The notes under the pieces: generated by a model | Seen by the model: the letters and a program-made list of their open reading frames with translations, nothing else | What the model was told of the DNA's origin: nothing | The model's database searches: none | NCBI RefSeq assembly: GCF_000472925.1 | Contig: NZ_AXAS01000003.1 | Span: forward strand, 124,322-188,321 | Direction of reading: 5' to 3' | Length of the DNA: 64,000 nucleotides | Source: Bradyrhizobium sp. Ec3.3 | GTDB lineage: Bacteria > Pseudomonadota > Alphaproteobacteria > Rhizobiales > Xanthobacteraceae | Shown here: piece by piece, positions 55,301 to 62,569 of the stretch | How positions within the stretch are numbered: position 1 is the first letter of the stretch | How the letters are laid out: every line of letters starts with the position of its first letter | Program-made: the position numbers and the translations under genes

Positions 55301-55783
55301 ATCGCCCGCCGCTACTACACGCAGGCCGCCGAGCGCGGCAATGCCAAGGCTATGCACAATCTCGCGGTGCTCGACGCCGACGGCGGCGGACGCGGCGCCA
55401 ACTACAAGAGCGCGTCGCAGTGGTTCCGCAAGGCCGCCGATCGCGGCGTCGCCGACAGCCAGTACAATCTCGGCATCCTCTATGCCCGTGGCATCGGCGT
55501 CGAACAGAACCTTGCCGAATCCTACAAATGGTTCAGCCTCGCCGCAGCCCAGGGCGACTCCGATGCGGCGACCAAGCGCGACGACGTTGCCAAGCGCCTC
55601 GACCCGCAGTCGCTCGCCGCTGCCAAGCTCGCAATCCAGACGTTCAGCGCCGAGCCGCAGCCGGATGATGCCGTCAACGTCGCAACGCCCGCCGGCGGCT
55701 GGGACAGCGCCCCGGCGCAGGCCAGCGCCAAGCCCGCGCCCAAGCCTGTCGCGACCAAGCGTCAGGCCTTGCTGGTGCATTAG
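52391..55783 (+). CDS. PodJ-like polar localization protein with Sel1 repeats
   Basis: About 1130 residues. The N-terminus (VSWSVDGIDPSVRERAEAAA, RRAGMSLNDWLNSTL) matches the start of rhizobial PodJ-like proteins. A Pro/Ala/Gln-rich segment follows, then a long coiled-coil region (about 220-580) with repeated EQRI/LE-type heptads, and another Pro/Ala-rich linker. One membrane helix (SLLVGASVVVIVLGTFKMAM) is near residue 770. The C-terminal periplasmic part has four Sel1-type repeats at about 910-1070 (DATAAYEIGVRLAEGKGVAA; TFRLGTLYEKGLGV). It probably organises a cell pole. The ATG at 52391 is selected by that N-terminus. Confidence 0.85.
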   Translation: MNSRVSWSVDGIDPSVRERAEAAARRAGMSLNDWLNSTLGDTIPPNFRGPYEQRPQAPQAPHLAPSQESRDVADIHQRLDAITQQIERISKPAPRQDTSRDASREQGVARQLNDAISRLDARLSQISRPQAQASRPAPVETRQRQAEVVERAAAQVYRNSPPLSPASLDVAVAEISARQNELDSFAPRQMPPRAAPSIAPAAPMAPAMSPPLAPPAPAYAPPPPQPSSDFSALERHLLKITSQIEALQRPDHIEQSITAFRNELAEIRHVITEAMPRRAIESIENEIRSLHRRIDETRTSSTDGQALAGVEHALSEIKQVLRTLTPAEQLTGYDEAIRNLGGKLDLILRANDDPGTVQQLEGAISALRGIVSNVASNEALARLSEDVQLLSSKVDQISRASAPSGDSFAVLEQRIAALTAALETREQPAPSQSTEHLENAIRALSDRFDRMQVGGDSASTFAHLEQRVSYLLERIEAASDPRNGNLSRVEDGLHDILRHLERQQATYAALAESRSSAPASDSGVVDLVKRELSDIRFSQAETNRHTQDSLDAVHSTLGHVVDRLSMIEGDLRAVRSAPPQAAPQAFAAPAMPAEPARSAMPTQPPRADIKPDLPNPAAAQAAFVAAPREFHAATPAAPPPVPAAPQVTAPVPPRAISEILEPHAAPARAAIAPELPPDHPLEPGTRPSGRAATPSERIAASESAISEIPAPPKEPVSSSSFIAAARRAAQAAAAQPEKPGRGGKAAAGGAALDKGKEGSTITSKIRSLLVGASVVVIVLGTFKMAMNLLEGGGSTPPVPAMETPASAPAPQAPAPAENSAKPAVPEQVTPSMTSPTPLGRQSLNNAAPASSGSAASVEIPPPPAVAGNSDITGAIPTTPSRARLGTVQVPPSERLADGIGGPVLRAAAMKGDATAAYEIGVRLAEGKGVAANYEEAVKWYDRAAQAGVVLATFRLGTLYEKGLGVKRDADIARRYYTQAAERGNAKAMHNLAVLDADGGGRGANYKSASQWFRKAADRGVADSQYNLGILYARGIGVEQNLAESYKWFSLAAAQGDSDAATKRDDVAKRLDPQSLAAAKLAIQTFSAEPQPDDAVNVATPAGGWDSAPAQASAKPAPKPVATKRQALLVH

Positions 55784-55828
55784 CGCATCAAGAAATTTAG
55801 TTAGCTCGATCTTGCCACAGACTCGCTG

Positions 55829-55946
55829 CACCTCTCCCGCTTGCGGGGGAGGTCGGCGCGAAGCGCCGGGTGGGGGCTGTCTCCACATTGGGAGTCTCGA
55901 TTGTGGCGACACCCTCACCAACCCTCTCCCGCAAGCGGGAGAGGGA
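55829..55946. repeat. palindromic repeat, family E2 (CCTCTCCCGCTTGCGGG)
   Basis: CACCTCTCCCGCTTGCGGGG on the left and ACCCTCTCCCGCAAGCGGGA with GAGGG on the right, with GGCGCGAAGCGCCGGGTGGGGGC between. It accounts for the middle of the 310-bp gap 55784-56093; the flanks hold nothing recognised. Confidence 0.8.
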
Positions 55947-56093
55947 CCGCACGTCCCTCGTGGTTGGCAATCTCACCCCGTTCTAAGGCGAAATCCTCTC
56001 GCGACCTGCGGTTGCGCCGTCCTATACCTCGCTGCTGATGCCGTGTAGAACTGCGGGACACCCGCGCGCGGTATCCAGCAGCAAGAGGTCGCC

Positions 56094-56897
56094 TTGTCCG
56101 AGACTGATCGCCGGGAGGAAAGCTCCTTCCGCAGCTCTCCCACCGGTCCGCGTATCGCACCTCCGCGCGGTGCGGCCCGACGGCTGACAGTCGAGGGGCC
56201 GGTGCCCCTGCCGGCGCGCAGGCGGCTGTTCTGGTCGGTTGTCATCTTCCTGCTCCTGTCGTCAGGTGTGCTCATCCGTGCCTATCGCGACGTGTCGCGG
56301 CCCGAGGCCTGGGCCTACTGGAGAGACCAGTATGTCTCGCCGAGCCTGAGCTCGGCCGTCATCGCCAATGTCGATCTCGGCGGCGCCGCGCGCGGCCGGC
56401 GCGCACTCGCCGTCAGCGGCGAGATCGGGCCGGCAGCCGCGAGCTGGCTGCGTGACCGGCTGGATGATGCGCATCTCGTCCCCGGCGATCTGGTCCTGTT
56501 GTCCTCGCCGGGCGGCAACCTCAACCAGGCCGTCATCATGGGCGAGGCGATCCGCGCGCGCGGGCTTTCGACCGCCGTCGGTGTCGCCGACGCCTCGGGC
56601 CGCGTACGGCCGGCCTATTGCGCCAGCGCCTGCGTGCTCGTCTATGCCGGCGGCAAGATCCGCTATGGCGTCGAAGGATCGGCACTCGGGGTTCATCGGT
56701 TCGTGAACACAGCCGCAGTCAGCGACCCCGTCGCCGACGCCCAGCGCACGGCCGGCGCAGTGCTCGGCTACGTGACGCGCATGGGCATCTCCTCCTCGAT
56801 CGTCGAGGCCATGTCGCAAACCAGGGACGTGCGCTGGCTGGCGCCCGACCAGGCCCTGGCGATGAATTTGATCACGGATCCCGTCGGCAAGCGGTGA
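56094..56897 (+). CDS. ClpP/crotonase-fold membrane-anchored protein
   Basis: 267 residues. A basic cytoplasmic start (ARRRLF) and one helix (WSVVIFLLLSSGVLI) precede a periplasmic ClpP-like domain: ALAVSGEIGPAAASWLRDRL, LVLLSSPGGNLNQAVIMGEA, a candidate nucleophile Ser in RPAYCASACVLVYAGG, and GVHRF with a possible His. The COG3904-type family is of unknown substrate. The start is TTG with AAGAGG 5 nt upstream; no ATG fits. Confidence 0.8.
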   Translation: MSETDRREESSFRSSPTGPRIAPPRGAARRLTVEGPVPLPARRRLFWSVVIFLLLSSGVLIRAYRDVSRPEAWAYWRDQYVSPSLSSAVIANVDLGGAARGRRALAVSGEIGPAAASWLRDRLDDAHLVPGDLVLLSSPGGNLNQAVIMGEAIRARGLSTAVGVADASGRVRPAYCASACVLVYAGGKIRYGVEGSALGVHRFVNTAAVSDPVADAQRTAGAVLGYVTRMGISSSIVEAMSQTRDVRWLAPDQALAMNLITDPVGKR

Positions 56898-57087
56898 GGA
56901 TCGGCTCGCGTTAATCTGAACTATTCACCATGCCGGGCGGTCCTGATCGGACCACGGGCGAAAACGCCGCACGCCGGAAAATTCCTTGTCCCGCCGCGCG
57001 CCAAATTCGGCTAATGAGGGACGCGGCAATCGTTCCGCCTTCCCGCGAGCATTCCGCAATCCGATCCGTCTCGCCGGAACGTGCCCG

Positions 57088-58005
57088 ATGCAGCTTTACC
57101 TCCCCATCGCTGATCTGCCGGTCAATGTGTTCCTGGTGCTCGCGATGGGCGCCGCGGTCGGTTTCGTCTCGGGCATGTTCGGGATCGGCGGCGGATTCTT
57201 GATGACGCCGCTGCTGATCTTCGTCGGCATTGCACCGGCGGTCGCGGTCGCTTCCGTCGCGAGCCACATCGCGGCTTCGTCCTTTTCCGGCGCGATCTCC
57301 TATTGGCGGCGGCGCGCGATCGACCCGGCGCTCGCGACCGTGCTGTTATGTGGCGGCGTGACGGGCACCGCGCTCGGGGTTTGGACCTTCACGCAGCTGC
57401 GCGCGCTCGGCCAGCTCGATTTGATGATCGCGCTCTCCTACGTCGTGCTGCTCACGACCGTGGGCAGCCTGATGTTCTCGGAAGGCCTGCGCGCGATGAT
57501 GCGGACGCGGCGCGGCACTGTCCCGCCGCGGCGCACGCACAACTGGATCCATGGCCTGCCGCTGAAGATGCGCTTCAAGCGCTCGAAGATCTATCTGTCG
57601 GTGATCCCCGTGGTCGTGGTCGGCATCATCATCGGCTTCATCGGCGCCATCATGGGCATCGGCGGCGGCTTTATCCTGGTGCCGATCATGATCTATCTGT
57701 TGCGGGTGCCGACCTCGACGGTGATCGGCACGTCGATGATCCTGACGCTGGTCACCATGCTGGTCGCGACCATGCTGCATGCGATGACCAATCATCTGGT
57801 CGATGCGGTGCTGGCGCTGATCCTGATGGTTGGCGGCGTCACCGGCGCGCAGTTCGGCGCACGCGCCGGGCAGAAGATCCGCGGCGAGCAGTTGCGGCTG
57901 CTCCTGGGCCTGCTCATCCTCGCCGTCGGCCTGCGCTTCGCCGTCGAGCTCGTGCTCCGTCCCGAAGACCTCTTCACCATCCGCGAGATCGGAGTGACGG
58001 GATGA
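57088..58005 (+). CDS. TauE/SafE family sulfite/anion exporter
   Basis: 305 residues with eight or nine helices. The two halves each carry the family repeat: GFVSGMFGIGGGFLMTPLLI near residue 25 and GFIGAIMGIGGGFILVPIMI near 190. The family moves sulfite, sulfonates or other organo-anions. It is co-transcribed with a TIGR02186 protein through an ATGA overlap. Confidence 0.92.
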   Translation: MQLYLPIADLPVNVFLVLAMGAAVGFVSGMFGIGGGFLMTPLLIFVGIAPAVAVASVASHIAASSFSGAISYWRRRAIDPALATVLLCGGVTGTALGVWTFTQLRALGQLDLMIALSYVVLLTTVGSLMFSEGLRAMMRTRRGTVPPRRTHNWIHGLPLKMRFKRSKIYLSVIPVVVVGIIIGFIGAIMGIGGGFILVPIMIYLLRVPTSTVIGTSMILTLVTMLVATMLHAMTNHLVDAVLALILMVGGVTGAQFGARAGQKIRGEQLRLLLGLLILAVGLRFAVELVLRPEDLFTIREIGVTG

Positions 58006-58775
58006 TCGCGCGCGCAATCATCGCTGCCCTCCTGATGCTTTTGCTCGGCGGCGCCGCGCGGGCCGAGCGGCTGATCGTGTCGGTCTCCAACCACCGCGTC
58101 ACCGTGACGCCGAACTATTCCGGCGAGGAGCTGGTGCTGTTCGGCTCGGTGGAGAGGGATGCGGCAACGCCTGCGAATCGCAATGCCTACGATCTCGTCG
58201 TCACCGTGCTGGGCCCGCGCGCGGACATGGTGACGCGCCGCAAGGAACGAAAGTTCGGCATCTGGATCAACACCGACTACCGGCAATTCTTGCAGGTGCC
58301 GAGCTATCTCGCGCTGTTCGCCAATCGCCCCTTCGACCAGATCACCTCGCCCGAGATCGCGCGGCGCCAGCAGATCGGGCTCAACAACGTGCTGCTGACC
58401 CAGCGCGTCGGCACCGACTATGCCGACGTGGTGCCGGACGACGCGTTCCGCAGCGCCTTCATCCGCCTGCGCACGCAGCGCGGGCTCTACCGCGAGGATC
58501 CGTCGGCGGTGACGTTCCTGACGCCGACGCTGTTCCGCACCGGCATTCCGCTGCCCGCGGAAGTGCCGATCGGAACCTATGAGGTCGAAATCAAACTGTT
58601 CGCGAACGGCGCGCTCGTGACCAAGACCGAGACGGCGTTCGAGATCGTCAAGGTCGGCTTCGAGCAGTTCGTCGCCACCAGCGCGCGGCAGAACGGATTG
58701 GCGTATGGGCTGGTGACGGCCGCGCTGGCGCTGATGTGCGGCTGGGCGGCGTCGATCGTGTTCAGGAAGGATTGA
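58002..58775 (+). CDS. TIGR02186 family membrane protein
   Basis: 257 residues. Signal peptide AIIAALLMLLLGGAARA, a periplasmic domain (VSVSNHRVTVTPNYSGEELV, FGSVERDAATPANRNAYDLV, KFGIWINTDYRQFLQVPSYL) and a C-terminal helix (GLVTAALALMCGWAASIVF). This is the TIGR02186 pattern. The family is consistently next to TauE/SafE transporters in alphaproteobacteria and is probably an accessory subunit; the role is unproven. Confidence 0.92.
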   Translation: MIARAIIAALLMLLLGGAARAERLIVSVSNHRVTVTPNYSGEELVLFGSVERDAATPANRNAYDLVVTVLGPRADMVTRRKERKFGIWINTDYRQFLQVPSYLALFANRPFDQITSPEIARRQQIGLNNVLLTQRVGTDYADVVPDDAFRSAFIRLRTQRGLYREDPSAVTFLTPTLFRTGIPLPAEVPIGTYEVEIKLFANGALVTKTETAFEIVKVGFEQFVATSARQNGLAYGLVTAALALMCGWAASIVFRKD

Positions 58776-58819
58776 GGCGGGCGCTCGTTATGGGCGCAGG
58801 TGGACACCAATATCTCGGA

Positions 58820-58942
58820 GTCGTCCTGGCGAAAGCCAGGACCCATTACCACAGGCTGTTGTTGTTAGAAAACGCGGTGGCCACGGCTTGCCGCAACAAC
58901 TCGAAGTCGGGGTAATGGGTCCTGGCCTTCGCCAGGACGACG
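58820..58942. repeat. palindromic repeat, family I (GTCGTCCTGGCGAAAGCCAGG)
   Basis: GTCGTCCTGGCGAAAGCCAG plus GACCCATTACC on the left, and GGTAATGGGTCCTGGC plus CTTCGCCAGGACGACG on the right. Each arm is also self-complementary, so a cloverleaf-like fold is possible. It lies between a convergent gene pair. Confidence 0.88.
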
Positions 58943-58993
58943 TTGGGGGAGCAGCTCGCCTTCGCTGTTCGCAGTGACAACAGCGGAGTCTGT

Positions 58994-59767
58994 TTAGGGC
59001 GCCTCGATCACCGTAGGTACGCCGGGCTCGAGCAGGCGCAGGCGCGGGCCGAAGCCGAGGACGTCGAAGGTCTTGCGCAGGTCCTCGCCGTTCTGGCGGA
59101 AATGCGCCCAGCCTTCGGTATGGACGGGCACGATCACCGCATCGGGAAAGGCGCGCGCGGTCTCGATGGTGTCGTTGGTGTCCATGGTGAGATGGAACGG
59201 CCCGCGCGTCTGCGCAGCGCCGGCAAAGGGCAGCACCACGCCGCAATCGAAGCGGCGCGCTACTTCCGCAACACCGTCGAACCAGGTGGTGTCTCCGCTG
59301 ATATAGATCGCGCGGCTGTCCTTGTTGCTGGAGGACACGACGAAGCCGATGACATCGCCCGACAGCGGCTCGATGCCGGCCGGACCGTGGCGCGCGGGCG
59401 TTGCGGTAATCGTCAGCGTGTTGCCGTCGCGATCCCTGACCTGCGTCGTGTCCCATGGCGCAAGTCCTTCGACGTGACCGCCGAGCCGTCTTGCGCCCGC
59501 TTCCGTCGTCAGCACGCGTTTCACCTTGAAGAGCAGCTCGCGGCCGGAATTGTCGAGATTGTCAGAATGCTGGTCATGGCTGAGCAGCACGGCATCGACC
59601 GGGCCGATCGCGTCGGCTTTCAACGCTGGCCCGATCGTCTTCTCCAGCTTCACATGCGGCAGCTGATAGGCGCCCGGACCATCGAAGGTCGGATCGGTGA
59701 GGAGCCGGAAGCCGTCGATCTCGATCAGCGCGGTCGGGCCGCCGATCAGCGTGATGGAAATGGGCAT
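58994..59767 (-). CDS. metallo-beta-lactamase-fold hydrolase (variant motif)
   Basis: 257 residues. GGPTALIEIDGFRLLTDPTF starts the UlaG/RNase-Z-like fold. The metal loop reads SHDQHSDNLD, a His-x-x-His-x-Asp-Asn form rather than HxHxDH. Later ligands are RHGPAG, SGDTTW and PVHTEGWAHF. Substrate unknown. AGGAG overlaps the end of the EamA gene 12 nt upstream, so they form an operon. Confidence 0.88.
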   Translation of the reverse strand: MPISITLIGGPTALIEIDGFRLLTDPTFDGPGAYQLPHVKLEKTIGPALKADAIGPVDAVLLSHDQHSDNLDNSGRELLFKVKRVLTTEAGARRLGGHVEGLAPWDTTQVRDRDGNTLTITATPARHGPAGIEPLSGDVIGFVVSSSNKDSRAIYISGDTTWFDGVAEVARRFDCGVVLPFAGAAQTRGPFHLTMDTNDTIETARAFPDAVIVPVHTEGWAHFRQNGEDLRKTFDVLGFGPRLRLLEPGVPTVIEAP

Positions 59768-59779
59768 GACGGGCTCCTG

Positions 59780-60706
59780 TTACGCGGCGGACCTGGTTGC
59801 GAGGGTTTGGGCGGGACGCGTCACGAGATAAATGCCGATCGCCACCGGAAGGATCCCGAAGAGATCGCGCGCCTCGACATGCTCCCCCAACACGAGGAAC
59901 GCGAACAGCATGCCAAGCGGCGGCATCAGGAAATGATAGGCACTGGCCGCGGTCGCGCCACACACTTTGAGGAGATGGAACCAGAGCAGATAAGCGAGGA
60001 TCGAGCCGCCGAGCACCAGGAAGGCGAAGGCGCCGAGGAGGCCGGGCGTGTACTGGATGGCGTGGACATCAGCGAACGTCAGCGCGATCGGCGTGAGCAC
60101 GATGCCGGCCGCCATGTTCTGGATGCCGTTGCCGATCCACAAGCTGCCCTTCGGCGCGAACAGCTTGAACAGGATGGTGCCGGCGACGATGGAGGCGAGC
60201 GAGGCCAGCGTGAACATGATTCCGTGCAGGCTGTCGGTGCCGACCGCGAGGCGATGCCAGACGATGAAGGTGACCCCAACGACGCCGAGCAGGAGGCCGC
60301 TCGCCTTGCGCCAGGTCATGCCCTCGCCGAGCAGCAGCGCGGCGAGCGCCGCCGTGAATACCGGGTTGGCCGACACGATCAGACCACCGAGGCCCGCGGA
60401 GACCCATTGCAGGCCGGTATAGCCGAGCCCGAGATAGAGCGCGTTGTTGGCGATGCCGAGCACCGCGAACATCGCAGCATCACGCCAAGTCATGTCCCAC
60501 GCGTCGCGACGAAATGCAGAGATGGCGAAGATCAAAATGCCGGCGAGCGAGAAACGCGCCGCAAGCAGGGTCAGCGGCGGGCAGTCGGTGACGCCGATCT
60601 TGCCGGCGACGAAGGCAAAGCTCCAAAGCAGGCAGAACAGGCAGATGTAAAGCGGGAGCGGATTGAAACGGGCGCGGGGAACGGCGATCGAGGGCGCGAG
60701 GGACAT
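59780..60706 (-). CDS. EamA/DMT family transporter
   Basis: 308 residues with ten predicted helices in two EamA repeats (LYICLFCLLWSFAFVAGKIG; LGGLIVSANPVFTAALAALL; ILAYLLWFHLLKVCGATAAS, then a final repeat with PLGMLFAFLVLGEHVEARDL). These are metabolite or amino-acid exporters; the substrate is unknown. It is divergent from a LysR gene with a palindromic box between them, and is followed by a metallo-hydrolase gene. Confidence 0.93.
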   Translation of the reverse strand: MSLAPSIAVPRARFNPLPLYICLFCLLWSFAFVAGKIGVTDCPPLTLLAARFSLAGILIFAISAFRRDAWDMTWRDAAMFAVLGIANNALYLGLGYTGLQWVSAGLGGLIVSANPVFTAALAALLLGEGMTWRKASGLLLGVVGVTFIVWHRLAVGTDSLHGIMFTLASLASIVAGTILFKLFAPKGSLWIGNGIQNMAAGIVLTPIALTFADVHAIQYTPGLLGAFAFLVLGGSILAYLLWFHLLKVCGATAASAYHFLMPPLGMLFAFLVLGEHVEARDLFGILPVAIGIYLVTRPAQTLATRSAA

Positions 60707-60757
60707 GCGAATTCTCTTGGCAGTTTTCTTGGACCCTTGATCTAGGGACGCCCCTTG

Positions 60758-60776
60758 TCATTTGGAAATTAAATGA
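60758..60776. promoter_or_regulatory. LysR-type box
   Basis: TCATTT-GGAAATT-AAATGA has perfect 6-bp arms and contains a T-N11-A core. It lies in the eamA-lysR gap, the usual position for autoregulation and control of the divergent gene. Confidence 0.7.
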
Positions 60777-60814
60777 TTAACTGCCGTCCAGTGGATTTAT
60801 AAATGGAGGCTGAT

Positions 60815-61678
60815 ATGCTCGATCTGGAGCTCCTCCGCAGCTTCGTGTCCGTGGTGGATGCCGGCGGCTTCACCCGCGCCAGCGAACGCGTCCATCGCAC
60901 GCAATCGACGGTCAGCCAGCAGATCAAGCGGCTGGAGGAGGATGTCGGCCAGGTGCTGCTGCACCGTGACGGCAAGGACGTGCGCCCGACGGAGGCCGGC
61001 GAGCGGCTTTTGTCCTACGCGCGCCGCCTGTTGTCGCTCGCCGAGGAGGCGCGTGACGTGCTCAGCGAGCCGGGCAGCGAAGGCGCAATCCGGCTCGGCA
61101 TCCCCGAGGATTTCGCCGCCTATCGGCTGGCAAAACTGCTCGGCTCGTTCTCGCGCTCGCATCCGGGCCTGCGGCTGGATGTGCGTGCCGACCAGAGCAG
61201 GAACCTGTCCCGCGACCTCGAACGCGGCGAGCTCGACCTTGCGCTGTTCAAGCGCGAGGCCGGCGAGAAGGGCGCGATCGCCGTGTGGCCGGAGCGGGTG
61301 CACTGGGTGACCAGCAAGAGCCATCCGATTCAAGCCGACGTGTCGTCGGTGCCGCTGATCGGCTTTCCGCTCGGCTGCCTCTATCGCGCCGGCGCCATCC
61401 ACGCGCTGGAAAGCGCCGGCCGGCCCTGGCACATGGCCTACACGTCATCGAGCCTCGCCGGCATCCAGGCGGCGGTTGCCGCCGGCATGGGCCTCAGCAT
61501 CTTGTCGGAGATGGCGATCCAGTCCGATCACCGCGTACTGACAGCGAAGGACGGCTTTGCGCCAATCAACGAGACGGAGGTCGCGCTGATGGCCTCCCCG
61601 GGCGCGAGCCCCGCGACGCTGCGGCTTGCGGATCGCTTGGCGGAGTTCTGCGATACGGTGCAGGCGAAGGCGGCGTGA
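60815..61678 (+). CDS. LysR-family regulator
   Basis: 287 residues. The HTH LDLELLRSFVSVVDAGGFTR, ASERVHRTQSTVSQQIKRLE is at about 3-45. The substrate domain follows from about 90 (IRLGIPEDFAAYRLAKLLGS). GGAGG lies 4 nt before the ATG at 60815, which decides against the ATG at 60803. It probably regulates the divergent EamA transporter and metallo-hydrolase genes. Confidence 0.93.
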   Translation: MLDLELLRSFVSVVDAGGFTRASERVHRTQSTVSQQIKRLEEDVGQVLLHRDGKDVRPTEAGERLLSYARRLLSLAEEARDVLSEPGSEGAIRLGIPEDFAAYRLAKLLGSFSRSHPGLRLDVRADQSRNLSRDLERGELDLALFKREAGEKGAIAVWPERVHWVTSKSHPIQADVSSVPLIGFPLGCLYRAGAIHALESAGRPWHMAYTSSSLAGIQAAVAAGMGLSILSEMAIQSDHRVLTAKDGFAPINETEVALMASPGASPATLRLADRLAEFCDTVQAKAA

Positions 61679-61690
61679 TACTGCGGGATT

Positions 61691-61802
61691 CGTCGGGTGG
61701 GTTGGCCCCGCGGCTGCGCGGAGCGCAGTCCGCACGGCGTAACCCACCGCTGTCTCCCCGGATGCGAAAGAGGTGGGTTACGCTTCGCTAACCCACCCTA
61801 CG
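61691..61802. repeat. palindromic repeat, family J (GTGGGTT..AACCCAC)
   Basis: GGGTGGGTTGGCC ... GGCGTAACCCACC and GGTGGGTTACGCTTCGCTAA followed by CCCACCCTACG. GTGGGTT/AACCCAC pairs occur twice in tandem. Confidence 0.82.
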
Positions 61803-61813
61803 AAGTGCGGACC

Positions 61814-62557
61814 TCAACAACACCGCGACGCTGCAATCGCGTGGACGCGATTGTCGCCGAGGAGATGCGCGGTGAAGTGTCGCTCGCCAAAGACTTTTGC
61901 GAACGCCGCGTCGCGGATGCTGAGACCGCCGGCATAGGCGCCGAAGGCCGGCATCACGGCGCGCATTCCGTCGGAGGCGAAGCAGCGCCGCTCCATGGAG
62001 CGGCCGCGTGCGGTAACGCGCGCCTTGGGATGGAGATGGCCGGCGATCTCGCCGCACGCGCCGGTCGGCTCGTGACGGAAAATGATCGGGCCGATCGCGA
62101 CTTCGTCGGCGACGGTGCCACCGAGATCGCGCGGCAGCGCCGGGTCGTGATTGCCTGAAATCCAGATCCAGTCGCGGCCGCTCTGGAGCGAGGTCATGGC
62201 GTCGCGATCCTCAATCGACAGCCGCTCATGGGCGCTGCGATCATGAAAACTGTCGCCGAGCGCGATCACGATCCGCGGATCGTGCCGCGCGATCACGGCC
62301 GCAAGACGACTGAGCGTGGCGACCGTGTCATAAGGCGGCAGCAGCACGCCGCGCGCAGCGAAGCTCGAGCCTTTTTCCAGATGCAGGTCGGAAACGACGA
62401 GCAGGCGCTGCTCGTCCCAGAACAGCGCGCCGGAGAGATCGGCATGGAACGATGCGCCGGCGACGTCCAGCGTGCGCGTCGACGTGATCGAAATGGCCGC
62501 CTGCTCGGTCAAGGCCGGGCTTGACGACTTGGCAGGAGTTGCGCCCCAAGGATTCAT
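61814..62557 (-). CDS. pdeM: ligase-associated DNA damage response endonuclease PdeM
   Basis: 247 residues, a calcineurin-like metallophosphoesterase. The metal motifs are all present: SDLHLEKG, LGDSFHD, SGNHD and GHLHPKA. In bacteria pdeM is part of the ligD-like/Lhr/exonuclease set (lhr, lig, exo, pdeM) linked to DNA repair. It follows the Lhr-type helicase gene by 12 nt here. The ligase and exonuclease would lie beyond the window edge. Confidence 0.93.
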   Translation of the reverse strand: MNPWGATPAKSSSPALTEQAAISITSTRTLDVAGASFHADLSGALFWDEQRLLVVSDLHLEKGSSFAARGVLLPPYDTVATLSRLAAVIARHDPRIVIALGDSFHDRSAHERLSIEDRDAMTSLQSGRDWIWISGNHDPALPRDLGGTVADEVAIGPIIFRHEPTGACGEIAGHLHPKARVTARGRSMERRCFASDGMRAVMPAFGAYAGGLSIRDAAFAKVFGERHFTAHLLGDNRVHAIAASRCC

Positions 62558-62569
62558 TCTGCGGACAGT

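Noticed and set aside
53540..55921. 793-residue frame antisense to the PodJ-like gene
   Set aside because: Arg/Gly/His-rich shadow of an Ala/Pro-rich coding strand, no ribosome site, no family features.
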